From Echinometra lucunter (taxonomy: Eukaryota; Echinodermata; Echinoidea; Camarodonta; Echinometridae), in the NCBI GenBank assembly GCA_029962745.1, contig CM057162.1, positions 20,140,740 to 20,204,739 of the forward strand: 64,000 bases of DNA, written 5' to 3'. This document shows, piece after piece, positions 23,701 to 34,030 of this stretch. Below the pieces are notes generated by a model. The model had not been told where the DNA came from. It ran no database searches and saw only the letters and a program-made list of their open reading frames with translations. Each line of letters begins with the position of its first letter. Positions within the stretch are counted from its first letter, which is position 1. Position numbers and translations under genes: made by a program.

Positions 23701-26700
23701 CTGACTCTTTAAGGATTATATCAATATCAAAACAAAACAAAACAAAAATTTAACGGAAACATATTGAATAACAAAATATAATAAACAAAGACAGATTATC
23801 AAAATAAATTTGTACTTAAACAAGACATGATTGAAGCATATTCAATTTCAATTCAATTCAATTCAATTCAATTCGGTTTATTAGATATAAAACAGAATAC
23901 AATGCTGTAGTCCGAAGACTAATTGTGCAAAGTTTACATTGAATATTATTTACATTTGAAGATTGTATATATATATATTAAAAAAAAAATTCACATATAA
24001 ATGAGAAACAGTTGGTTGATTGAGTCGTGCATAAGTGAGATTTCAGTAGATAATAGTACTAGCATGGGATTCAATTAATTGTGTATTGGGGGAAAAACTG
24101 TTTAAACTTAAAATCATAAAACAAAAAGGTCAGAAAAATAATTCAGATTTGATTTCTATTATGAAGTTATGAAATAAAGATTTAGAATCCAATTATTACA
24201 ACATAATTAATCATAGTTATAGAGCATTTAAATAAAAAAAAAACACAACCATTGAGATATGAAGTCCATGAAGAATGGAACAGAGATAACTTTGGGGTAT
24301 GGGATTGAGACTGATAAAATAATTCATGATAATCCTAAAGAAAATCAAAATTGACAATTAATGAGAACTAATACATGCATATCAAACTGGTCTTGTAGGT
24401 CCTCTATTACTAAGTAAGTAGATTGGTATAGAAAATGTATCTTCAGGATAAACAAAACTAGCAAAAATCACTGAAAGCTGGAGAGCTCTCACACAGTGCA
24501 ACCTGAGGCGCCACACACAGGCGCCACACACAGCATGCATAACTGTCATTGTATACATGACAGAAAAATGATGACATTATCCTTAATACAAAGGCGAAAC
24601 AGAAACACAAAAGAAATCTACAAAACGTAAGGCAGTTATATCATAGCCAAATACTGTGTATCTTGCACTATAGAATTTTTTTAAAAGTTGCTATTCATAG
24701 GTTTTGAATATGCTCGAATTTCATATCAAAATAAAGTTTATGGTGCACAAATCACTGTGAAACCGATTGAAATTTTTGAAAAGTAAATGGGAAACAAGTC
24801 ACAAATCGATAAAACGGACCCCCAATGTTGCCTGTGCATACGTTGCCCAACTAGATGCGAGATCCGTGACCTCATCACATGGACAATAGCCTGTGATATG
24901 GTGTGTTGTGAATGTGGTGAATGTGATGTCTCGTGTCCGAGTGAGTGATTAAAACGATGTTTCTGCATTGTTTGGATGAATTCATCACTCTGTGAATGTT
25001 TTCAAAGTATGTTTCAACCATTCTATTCAACATTATATGTCGGAGAAATTCTACAAATTAACGATGACTTTTTACAATTAGAAAGGAAAAAAAAATCCCA
25101 TAATGTAATAGAACGATTGATATCAGTGATTGATTACTCCTGTTTTGTCTTTAAATTCACCAAACTTAGCTGAGATTCGACGACTACGGGAGAAGATCAA
25201 AGACTACCGACCTGGTCAATGGACTATCAAGGATGTTGGTGATGGTTTTGTGAGTCCTCCCAGGATTCGACTTGGTGTGTTCGGTGTTCAGAATTCTGGC
25301 AAGAGCACCTTTCTCAACTCTCTCCACTTTGCTATCAAAGGTATAACTCCAGAATAGCAGACATTTTTTTTTCTATTCATACTGACCTTAATTTAAACTC
25401 CTGCATATGTCCTTACACACCCAAATTCAGTAATACATTTGAGGAATGATAAATCTTTGAAGATGCATATATATACGATTATGTACATATAACTTATACA
25501 AGTATGTGATGGCTAGTGTATGCGTAGCCCTTCTCTCTCTCTCTCTCTTCCCCTCTCTCTTTCTCTCCTTTTACCCTCCCCCCTCTCTCTCTCACACACA
25601 CAAAACCTTGTAAATGAAGTCTGTAGTTCAAAGGATTTCTTTCTTAGTCAATGGGAAAAGTTCCATAAACATGATAGTTTACAGTATTTTAAAATATTAC
25701 TTTGCTGATTAAAATTGCACAAAAAGTTACCAAGGACACATTGACTTTGAAAACTAACTTTGGAAGAGGAACAGAGTTTATGATATTTCATAAGTAACAA
25801 AAGCATAGACATGATCATAGATGCCCACACTGACTTTATGTCTTTCAAAGAGAGGTCTGATTTTTTAGGAAGGGAAAAAATAATATCTGAGTGTTTGTCA
25901 TTCCGTTCATAGAACAAGAAACGTCCCTTGTAATGATAAGTCCTCCAAATGATGTCATACTAGAGAAATGGCTTATTAGTGTATTGACAAGACAAAGCAG
26001 AAAACTTTCAGTAGTTAGGCCAATCATGACATGTCTTTTAAGCTTCTACCTAGTAGGAAAGCTTTCAACTCTTGTGGCATTTCTCCTGCTAGTTTACATC
26101 TGCTTCGACGAGATATTATACAAGATGTTCGTTTTCACTGTTAAGGTGTCTGGGAGCAAGTCTACGTAGAGAGATCTGAAATTTCAGTAGGAGGCGAAAC
26201 TATATTCCGAGATCCTGTCAGGCTAAGTGATCACGTGACCACATTCGATACACGGGGACTTGTAGATTTATCAGCTTGGAGAGTTCCAGAAGTGATAGCC
26301 GAGATCTGTGAGTACAAATTTGGATATGACTGTTATTTATTTATTCATTTATTTGTTTATTTTTCTATTTATGTATTAAATTATCCATTAGTTTATCTAT
26401 GTATTGATTTGGCCCCTATAAGAGATACTTGAATCATATCTCTTAAAGAATGGTATATAACATAACATAACATCTTACCCGTATCAGGACAACTCCCCCG
26501 GGGACTGGGGGAGTTGTCCTTGGGGAGTTGTTATCTGGGGAAAGGTGTCCTCCGGGGAGAGCTGCCCTCCGGGGGAGCTGTGCTCCAGGTGGAGTTGTCA
26601 GGTGGGAATCGTATCGGGGGAGTTGTCCTAGAACCCATCTTACCATAAGAATGCGGAGGAATTTCAGCTATACAATGCACAGTGACAGTTGCCGTGCCCT

Positions 26701-29376
26701 GAATTTGATACTGGGACGCACACATTTTGTGTCCTTGATTTCTCAAAAAGTGAAAATCTAACTGAATATTCAGAGCATCGTTTAAAAATATTGATGAAAG
26801 AAACTGCACAAAAGTTGCTCCAAATTAATTCAGTTCATTAAGTGTACAATTTGAAAACAGCATACTAATTACGAGTTTAAACATTAACGACTTTGACAAA
26901 TGTCTTTTAACGGGCCATTCTCCAAAAAAGTGTGCAAAAACGCAATTTTCTTGTCGTCAGCATGTTCGTACAGTCTAAATAGGTAATTTGTCGCTAGGAA
27001 ATATCTTTTTCTGTTTAAACATATTATTGAAAACAAATATTTTGCCTATCATTCACTGCCCCTCATGTGTCTGAGTTATGTATAATATTATGTAACAATA
27101 TGGAGTATTGATATTTCTCTTAGAGCTCATTTAGACTATGTCGCCAAATTGCAGTCAGATACGTTACCTTTTTTTGAGACTCTTCTGCTTCAGAGAAGGT
27201 CAAAATAATGTCGCATAGCCGTGTACTTAAACATGTTAAACCAACTAAACCTTGTGCATATATGACACCATGAAACATTAATCGAATCTCTTGCTACAAA
27301 AATTTATACAGATCCAAACACTTGGAAAACTAGCGTTACGATGAACTGATATCAGATACGTTACTTAAACTTTTCTTTATTAAGAAAAAATATACTGTAA
27401 ATTGATGCAAAGCTTAGGTACTTTGGAATACTTATGTTCCAAGTTTAATCACACACCAAATATTAAATAAGAACATTATTCTTTTTGTGAAAATAGTGCG
27501 AGAACGGAAACGGCACATCAGATACGTTACGTCAAATACGTTACCATCGGGCAAGAATAAGCAGACTATCAAAGATTTTCGAAGATACTACCTCTGGTAT
27601 CGTATCTGCGATTAAGGTTTAAAATATTAATTCAGGTTATTGTGTTTGAGACAATTTCTTGAAAAAATGTTGGTTACCAAATAGTGCCCATTGATTGTTT
27701 GGTGTTGTTAAGGAATTAAAGTTTCTGAATACATAAGACTTTTATGATATCTGTGATGTTGAAATTTTGACATTTTTACAACTCTAATTGCACACTTTTT
27801 TCGGTGAATGGCCTTAACACCTACTACACACCAATTTTTCCCAAGGTGGCGAGCGAGGAATCAATACTCGTTTAAGGACGAGGGGAGAGAAGATAGACTG
27901 CCCAATCTTTATCTTGCGTTACAGGTACCATTCTACATCAATAGTTGATTTTAAAAAATACATACAATGTATAATGTTTCGTCCTTTCTCTTAGTTCGAT
28001 GATTATAAACGAATAATTTCTGATCCATTTATGAAATATTTTGACATTTCTGTGTTGGCCATTGCAAGGACACTTTTAGGATAGATCATTAAAAATTGTA
28101 ACATCAAAGTAGAAAAATAAGATATGAATGTAAATGAATAGTCTTAAATTGCCTTTCAATGTAGAATAAAATGCTGTATAATGAAAAATGGAACCTTTGG
28201 AATTTCAGTAAAAATGGGTTTAGACGTAGAAGACAATATTAGAATTTAGCCTCCCTGTGAAAGGGAAAACAAAGATCATTTTTCATTGAAATGAATGAAA
28301 ATAATTGATCAATGCACTGTCGAGAAAAGCACACATTAGAATTACAATGAATACGATAGTGGATATAAGAAAGATTAATGGTGATCTTTAATATCAAACA
28401 AATCAGTGTAGACATCGTCATAGTTGTAGTAGCAGTGGTAAACAAACCAGTAAAAACCCCTTTGTGTGGTATTTAACATTATTAATATTTTAGTTTCTTA
28501 ATTTCATTTCCTTTTCATTTCTATTCAGCCCTGCGATGGGAACACGACACTGCTGTGACTTCCTGATGAAACTTGTTCCTGAAATCAGGCAGAAGTTTGG
28601 TACATAACTTTTTCATTAGATGTTATCACGCAACTATACAGCACAAGCTATATGGGACATGTTCTGAAAATTAGTAACCTGAACAACATGAGAGATTATG
28701 ATGACGATGATGAAGACGTTTATATTCAGTACTGCTATTATTTTCATTATTATAATTGTCATTATTAGTGTTATCATCATCATTATTATATCATTTTTAT
28801 TGTTGCTGATAGGCCTATTGTTATTACTACTACTATCATCATGATTATTGTTGTTATTGTTAATTGTTCTCATCATCATCATGAGAATCAGAATCATCAT
28901 CATTATCAGAATCTCTATCAACATTATTATTTTGGTGATCATTTTGATCGTCCTTATTCTCATCATCATTCTCTTTATCCTCCTTATGGTCCTCATCCTC
29001 ATCGTCATCATCATCATCATGATCACTTTCATCATCATAATTTTCATCATCATCATCATTACCCTTTATCGTAGCCATCATCGTTTTTACTATGATTATT
29101 TATTCAGGTGCATATCCAGTCATGGTAGTGACATTCGCCAAAAACATCGCTAACAGGGTGGAGATCTTAGATGACATTATTCGAGCAGGGATGGAGAAGA
29201 GCAGCGTGTTCTTCATCGAGAACTACACAGCAGAGAACCACCAGATGGACTCCAAGAAACACATCGAACTGCTGCAGATATTGGAGGCTTGCATCAAACG
29301 AGCTGATGACAACATCACCTTCCGATGGCGTATAGAGAAGGAAATACGGGAGAAACGCCAATGTGAGATTATGTGA
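20137..29376 (+). CDS. Gene A: membrane-anchored IFI44-like GTPase (7 exons, 302 aa)
   Basis: Joined coding exons: 20137-20209, 21092-21175, 25170-25340, 26146-26307, 27846-27924, 28529-28599 and 29108-29376 (909 nt, 302 aa plus stop). All introns are GT-AG, with phases 1,1,1,1,2,1. Residues 9-24 and about 31-47 are hydrophobic and would form a membrane hairpin. The rest is a P-loop GTPase-like domain: G1 GVQNSGKST (91-99), Thr141/142 then G3 DTRG (144-147), an atypical G4 strand VVTFAK (220-225) and FFIENYT (248-254), ending in a charged helix. The layout resembles IFI44/IFI44L but lacks their TLDc domain. IRG or GIMAP relatives are less likely alternatives. The start was chosen for its AAGATGG context and because gene B has the same 73-nt first coding exon; an in-frame upstream ATG at 20029 would add 36 residues. 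A kappa-B site lies 148 bp upstream. Nucleotide binding and membrane topology are inferred. Confidence 0.85.
20300..20782. repeat. Compound trinucleotide arrays in gene A intron 1
   Basis: Successive (GAT)n, (TTA)n, (CTA)n, (CAT)n and (TAG)n arrays cover almost 500 bp. Long low-complexity open frames in several phases are artefacts of the triplet period. Confidence 0.9.
21092..21175 (+). CDS. Gene A exon 2 (second membrane helix)
   Basis: Acceptor TTTTAAACAG, donor ACTG/GTAAGC. It encodes KNESALKGIVTLFVLTAPFG and then VSWYINNT, a hydrophobic helix ending in an aromatic belt. Its 84 nt equals gene B exon 2. Confidence 0.85.
21200..21312. repeat. Interspersed repeat arm, inverted relative to 23412-23525
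   Basis: Contains CATTTTCGCTCCTTGCGCGT, GCGCACATGGTCAT, CATAAATAT and GACCATTAATCA blocks. The reverse complement of 23412-23525 carries the same blocks in the same order. It is either a pair of inverted insertions or the ends of one ~2.3 kb element within intron 2 of gene A. Confidence 0.6.
22963..23325. mobile_element. Harbinger/PIF-like MITE with TTA target duplication
   Basis: The termini are imperfect inverted repeats of about 50 bp, starting AGGTGCTTTCACA on the left and TGGTGATTTCACA on the right strand, both followed by CATGATGCGACAGTGTG with one small offset. TTA flanks both ends (22960-22962 and 23326-23328). Three-base TWA duplications are typical of PIF/Harbinger elements. The 363-bp interior has no transposase. 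Located in intron 2 of gene A. Confidence 0.7.
23412..23525. repeat. Interspersed repeat arm, inverted relative to 21200-21312
   Basis: Carries GATGACCATGTGCGCACGCG and AAGGAGCGAAAATG, the reverse of the upstream arm. It is followed by an 18-base or longer poly(G) tract beginning near 23535. Confidence 0.6.
23655..23945. mobile_element. Two reverse-oriented retroelement 3' tails
   Basis: (AATTC)n/(CAAATT)n short tandem arrays at 23655-23690 and 23846-23880 are each followed by TTTATTGATA or GTTTATTAGATA and A-rich sequence. Pentamer or hexamer tails joined to a TTTATT block are typical of 3' ends of CR1/L2-like LINEs or their SINEs. No protein-coding part remains. Confidence 0.4.
25170..25340 (+). 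CDS. Gene A exon 3 (P-loop, G1)
   Basis: Acceptor CAAACTTAG, donor AAAG/GTATAA. Encodes AEIRRLREKIKDYRPGQW, then IRLGVFGVQNSGKST and FLNSLHFAIK. The 171 nt and both phases match gene B exon 3; gene C has 30 nt more at the 5' side. Confidence 0.92.
25527..25604. repeat. (CT)n-rich tract in gene A intron 3
   Basis: CTCTCTCT runs with interruptions, ending in CACACACA. Confidence 0.8.
26146..26307 (+). CDS. Gene A exon 4 (switch region and G3 DTRG)
   Basis: Acceptor CTGTTAAG, donor ATCT/GTGAGT. Encodes GVWEQVYVERSEI, GGETIFRDPVRLSDHVTTFD and TRGLVDLSAWRVPEVIAEI. The 162 nt is identical in length to gene B exon 4. Confidence 0.92.
26487..26640. repeat. G-rich minisatellite with hairpin in gene A intron 4
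   Basis: About ten degenerate GGGGGAGTTGTCCT/GGGGAGAGCTGCC units. The first two face each other (AGGACAACTCCCC ... GGGGAGTTGTCCT), giving a 13-bp stem. It is a sharp GC-rich island in an AT-rich intron. Confidence 0.75.
26912..27813. mobile_element. 902-bp MITE flanked by TTAAC
   Basis: The left end GGGCCATTCTCCAAAAAAGT and the right end are inverted matches (shared GGCCATTC, then AAAAAAGTGTGCAA). Direct TTAAC copies lie outside (26907-26911 and 27814-27818). The interior has four CAGATACGTTAC/CAAATACGTTAC motifs. No transposase. The TTAA core recalls piggyBac-type targeting, but the family is uncertain. Confidence 0.65.
27846..27924 (+). CDS. Gene A exon 5
   Basis: Acceptor TTTTTCCCAAG, donor TACAG/GTACCA. 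Encodes GERGINTRLRTRGEKIDCPI followed by FILRY. The 79 nt and phases (1 in, 2 out) match genes B and C; GEKIDCP is invariant in all three. Confidence 0.9.
28529..28599 (+). CDS. Gene A exon 6
   Basis: Acceptor TTCTATTCAG, donor TTTG/GTACAT. Encodes SPAMGTRHCCDFLMKLVPEI and RQKF. Recognised because the 71-nt exon, its phase and Cys198, Phe201 and Leu202 recur in genes B and C; too short to be found from open frames alone. Confidence 0.85.
28697..29085. repeat. (CAT)n-rich array in gene A intron 6
   Basis: Nearly 390 bp of degenerate CAT/ATT triplets immediately upstream of exon 7. Long low-complexity frames on both strands are products of the triplet period. Confidence 0.85.
29108..29376 (+). 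CDS. Gene A exon 7 (G4-like strand and C-terminus)
   Basis: Acceptor TTTATTCAG; stop TGA at 29374-29376. Encodes AYPVMVVTFAK, SSVFFIENYTAENH, LLQILEACIKRADDN and ITFRWR. The blocks FFIENYT, LEAC and RADDN recur in B and C. Confidence 0.92.
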
Positions 29377-29449
29377 AGAAAGGATGAAGTTACCTTAAAG
29401 GAAACCAAAGCCCTCAAGTCAAGTAGTTTATACGTCAAAGCTTAGACAG

Positions 29450-29516
29450 AATAAAACAGATCAGCGAAAACATTGAAGAAAGCGGACCCGAAACAAAAAA
29501 AAAAAAAAAAAAAAAA
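29450..29516 (+). terminator. Polyadenylation signal AATAAA and downstream A22 tract
   Basis: AATAAA at 29450-29455 lies 73 nt after the gene A stop. A run of 22 A starts 39 nt further on (29495-29516). The signal is a plausible cleavage site for gene A; the genomic A tract is unusual (see findings). Confidence 0.55.
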
Positions 29517-32500
29517 TTATGCCTATGTGATTTTGTTTTTGTTTTTGATATAACCATAGTTATTAGTGATATAACCATTTGTGCACAAGTCTCAATATGT
29601 TTTGTTCACAGAATTTCACATATATTTTATTTTCCTGAAGAACACAGGTTTAAGTTGGCCTTTTCCCAAATATGTTGTGGACAAAATATTAAGTCCTACA
29701 TTATATCTTAAGTTTGGCTAAAGAAAATGTGCAAATCTCGAGCAAAATGAAAATGTATAATTATGGGTGTACAAAACAAATTGAGAATTACCCACAGCAT
29801 GATATCAAAAGCTATGTAAATGTAAAAAAATGTCGTATATATAAAATTTCATATAGCCAAAACTTTCTTATTCCGTGTCCGATTTCTTTGAAATTTCTGC
29901 TGATCTCTTAGCTTTGATTTAGAAACTACTCTAAAGAGAAGCTCGAGTTCTGGGGAAGGTGACATTGAGCTTTCTTATTCTGTTTATGGCATTTTGGAAT
30001 AATATCATGGTATAAATGTTCCATGATAAGGAATGCTTTCCAACTTCCAAGATATTCTAAATATAAAAAGGAATATAGCTATTAATATTTAGAACATAAA
30101 CATATCACTAAATTTTTATGAACTAAGTTTTGCTCCATGTGCACTTAGGTTTGCTTAGTGAGAGATGACTTGCACTTTTTGGCAAAAATCTCTTTGTACA
30201 TGTGACACACGTCGCAATATGTTTGAAGCCTAAATTGTGACCTATGCGAATGCTTTATCTTACTCATTTATTTCACGAATAAGAAAGTTGTGATATTTTG
30301 ACCATTTTATCATTTACCATTTTTTTTCTTCGCATTTTCCTGCATTATACGATTGCAGGTCAGTTAAAGGCCAGTTATCATAAAAATGTGCTAGGGCTTA
30401 ATTAGAGCTATACAAAGATGTTTAATATCTTCCTTTGAAAAAGAAGGATAAAATCGATGCTTTTTGTGGCACGGAAACTCGAACTCAACATAAGTTATTG
30501 TGCACAAGGTCTATAGACCATAGACTATATGAGGGTGATCAGTTCAGGGCAGCATTTTTTCTGTCCGTGACACTCATTGTATCCTATGTTGAGACACTTT
30601 ACCCAACTATATTTGCATCTCAAATTGTTTGTATATGAATCCTTAGAAAGTTCTAAGATGGGGACTTCTTGGACCAAACGAATTTCAGCAGGGATGTTGT
30701 TAAAAATTGCAGTTTTTAGCAAAAAATGTCCATCTGTGCCACCATTCTTGACATCTCCTAGAAAATCAAGGGTTCAATTTCAAATTCTAAATGGATGATA
30801 GTGAAGCCAGTTTATGTGACTAACATTTGTATTTGAAAATATTTGACAAGGTCAACTTATTTGGATAGAAATAGCAAAAGAGTACTAAAAGGTCAGAGGC
30901 CTAATTTCTATCTTGTCCGTCTGTGACACTGAAGCTTTCTTTGATTTGAATTTTTAATAGGAAACCATGACAACCAAACTCATGTACTTCTCAGAACACT
31001 TAGTGACACCCTTCATGATAAACCATAAAGTAATCCATGATGCCTTGTCACTTAATTTCTACAGGCCTTCAAAGTTGGGATTTTAAAAAAATGTCCGTCC
31101 GTGACGAAATGTGAATTGAGTTGGCATTTAGATTTTACCTCTCCAAAATAACCGAAAATGACTGATGAAACATTGACATGTCTTCTACACTGTGCTTGTG
31201 GATTTTTTTTTTGTGTGTGTTTTCTAAAAAAAGTTCTACCGTGGTTGTTTAACATATTTTACTGTATTTTATTTTTCACTTCCATTAATGCTGATAACAT
31301 CAAACTATTATAGATATGTTTCAAATGATTGAGAATGGTACAGATAAATCGACATTAAGCTGTCTTGGGAAGAAATGTCAAATTAGCCCTAACCAACTGC
31401 GGATTTATTTTCTTAAGAAGTTAAATTACTTTCAAGTGAACGATATGATTCTGTTTTTCTTTTTACAAGTGACCATTTAGACCATCATCACTGGTTTGCA
31501 GAGCAAACCTTGAAAGTATATAATTTAGTCATTTATTGGATTGTTTAATTTCTTGTAATTTGCAAGTTGCAATTTGTCACTTTCATGCTACCATGAAGCG
31601 CTTGTTAATTTATGCAGATTCTATTAATGAATATGCAGTTCGCAGATGCCACGTTTCTTTAATCGAGAAAAGACGTTTTAAGAGAGACGAAAGTCTCTTA
31701 TTTTGTATCAAGTTGGCTAGGAAATGCCGCCAAAGAAGTAAGTTTGATGATTAAAAATGTTATATTTCTTCTAAGTACCAAAAGTTAAAGATATTTTTCA
31801 CAGACCAAGGAGAAAAAGTGCATTTGATTTTTAGTGTAGAGATACTTGAACTGTAATGAACATCATGTTGTGTGTAATGAACGTATGTGTAATGTACACA
31901 GAGTGGATGTGTAATGAACATCAATAGCTATGCACGCTTGAGGCGGGGTAGTTGTACATTACGAAGTTGCAGTGTGAAGTGGTAATAGTTGATTAGAAAT
32001 GTTGTTTAAAGTAACTTTCGTAGATTATTTCAGGAAAAGGAATAGGGAAGTTTAGTGCAGGAATGATTGAGTTTTATGAAATGAAGAAAAGTTGAGATAG
32101 GAGCTCGATATGCAAGAAACTTTAGGCAGCATATGGGCGTGGTCTCATGATTTGAGCAATGTTTGTTTACATTTATTTCTGGCATAAATCTGTCAGATAA
32201 ATTGACAAGAATGTGAGAAACTGATGAAAAAGCACTAATAGGTTGTGTAATTGTATAAATTTGGAGTAAAACTGAGGCAACGTTTAGTTTGTTAAATTGA
32301 TCATAGAACATGTAGAAAGGTGACTTAATTAATTCATGCAAGGTTAAATGAAGGTCACACGTTACCTTTCCTTTGTGTATTTCATTTTTTAGTTTACGAT
32401 TGCTAGCTTAGCATAGATGGTTGTTTGTCTGAACATACAGATTACATGTTCAAGGACTAAAAGCAATTTTCATTGGGCTAAAACTGTTTATGTAGTTATA

Positions 32501-33185
32501 AATGATAGTCTTGATGATTTATTACCAGACTAGTATTTGATATAACTGAAGGAGAAGCGAGTCTTATTGTTTGTTTTACCTTTGCTCTAGAGTAAAATAA
32601 GCATATTCATAGTAGATAGAATGGAAATTACTTGGTATAAACTAGAAGATAAATTCAAGGAGAATTTTCTGAAACAAGTCATTTTGACTTAAAGCAATAA
32701 ATATGCATGTAATTTAGGTCGTCTTTTTCAAGACTCATTTCCGCAAATGGACTTCAGTTTAAATTGTCCATGCTTTTAAGAAATACTTATACATTTGTTT
32801 TATCATCCACTCTATAGATGAATATTCAGATTTAGATTCCTTATTGTTCAAAAGGAAGAAAACGATTTTTGAAATTATGATAGCTGATATTTTATTAGTG
32901 TCAAAATATTGGACATTATGTTTATGATCCTCTTTGTTTTCTTTCTTCACAGACTGAATAAAATAAGGTAGAGAACCTGCCTGATTATACGATTTAAAGC
33001 GGCTTTCCTGGTTTCTGATATCTCTCGGTCTTCGACGATCCAGTCACTTTTGATTCTGTCAGGGGAAAACCAGGTCAGCTACCAAGCTGAAATGTCAAGT
33101 TTGCTTCACTCAATGCTTTGAATGGGTCCTTTTGTTTGGGAAGCTAGGGCTTTTTATGCTTGGGTGAACCGTGCAGCTATAGGGA
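29517..33185. other. Gene-free intergenic stretch
   Basis: AT-rich sequence. The phrase TGTCCGTC(C/T)GTGAC or close variants occur near 30560, 30728, 30914 and 31092, about 170-185 bp apart. No exon-like blocks with paired splice sites were convincing. Confidence 0.4.
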
Positions 33186-33186
33186 G

Positions 33187-33223
<37 letters not shown>
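33187..33223. repeat. (GT)n microsatellite
   Basis: About 36 bp of uninterrupted GTGTGT. Confidence 0.95.
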
Positions 33224-33225
<2 letters not shown>

Positions 33226-33784
33226 AAAGGAGAGTGCAGTGTAAGTGCCACACCCAGGTTCCATTTCTGATTCTAGCACACAACCTGTTTGCAGGGCATG
33301 GATATGAAGTTGCCATGCCTGCTCTGTGGTGATATTTTTTGCTATTGTCTGTCAAAAATCTGTGGAAAATCAACAGAATCGTTGGGGCAGGCGAATAACC
33401 TCATGGCCGTCTCATCCAATGAGGAATTGTAAGTTGGATTGTTTACTTCAATGTGCTTTTCTGTTTCTAAACCAACTGCAAGACCATTTACTGTCTTATC
33501 TAATTGAATGTAGTGCTGGAGGCTATGATGTTTTCATTTAATATGTCTATATGTATATCATGGAGAAAAATAAAACAACAACAATTTTCCAATGAATATG
33601 TATCTGAAATGTAATGTAAATTATGTAAATAGTCTTTTGTTTCACCTTCTGAATTGATATACTAGGTGTCTATTGAAGCCGCCTATGAATAATTGACTCT
33701 AATGCAGGTATCTTCTTATTATTCCTAATTGTAATCATTTGTATCTATAGAACATTAGGAGGGGTAGTTGATTTTTCATGTTTC

Positions 33785-34030
33785 AGGTAACTCCTTGGGC
33801 GGTTGCCCGAAAGAGCTACCCTACCGGTTGATGACAGTGCATGAAGGGGTCGTTTGCGGTCGCCAAGAAGGTTGTCACACAAGGGGTTGACGTCCCGGTT
33901 GACGTTGGTCATCGCTGGAAGAATGCTCATGGGCGGAAGACATGATTGAATATGTGTTGTCGCCATATTCGAGGACTGGTCGATGTTGGTCGTCGCCAGA
34001 TGGGAACTCGCGATCTAAGTTATCATGTAT
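33785..34030. other. GC-richer unassigned block
   Basis: A locally GC-rich stretch with related phrases GGTTGACGTTGGTCATCGC and GGTCGATGTTGGTCGTCGCC. It could be a decayed repeat or part of a non-coding transcript. No protein recognised in any frame. Confidence 0.3.

Noticed and set aside
28634..29153. Met/Ile/His-rich open frames on both strands
   Set aside because: Translations of the (CAT)n array upstream of gene A exon 7.
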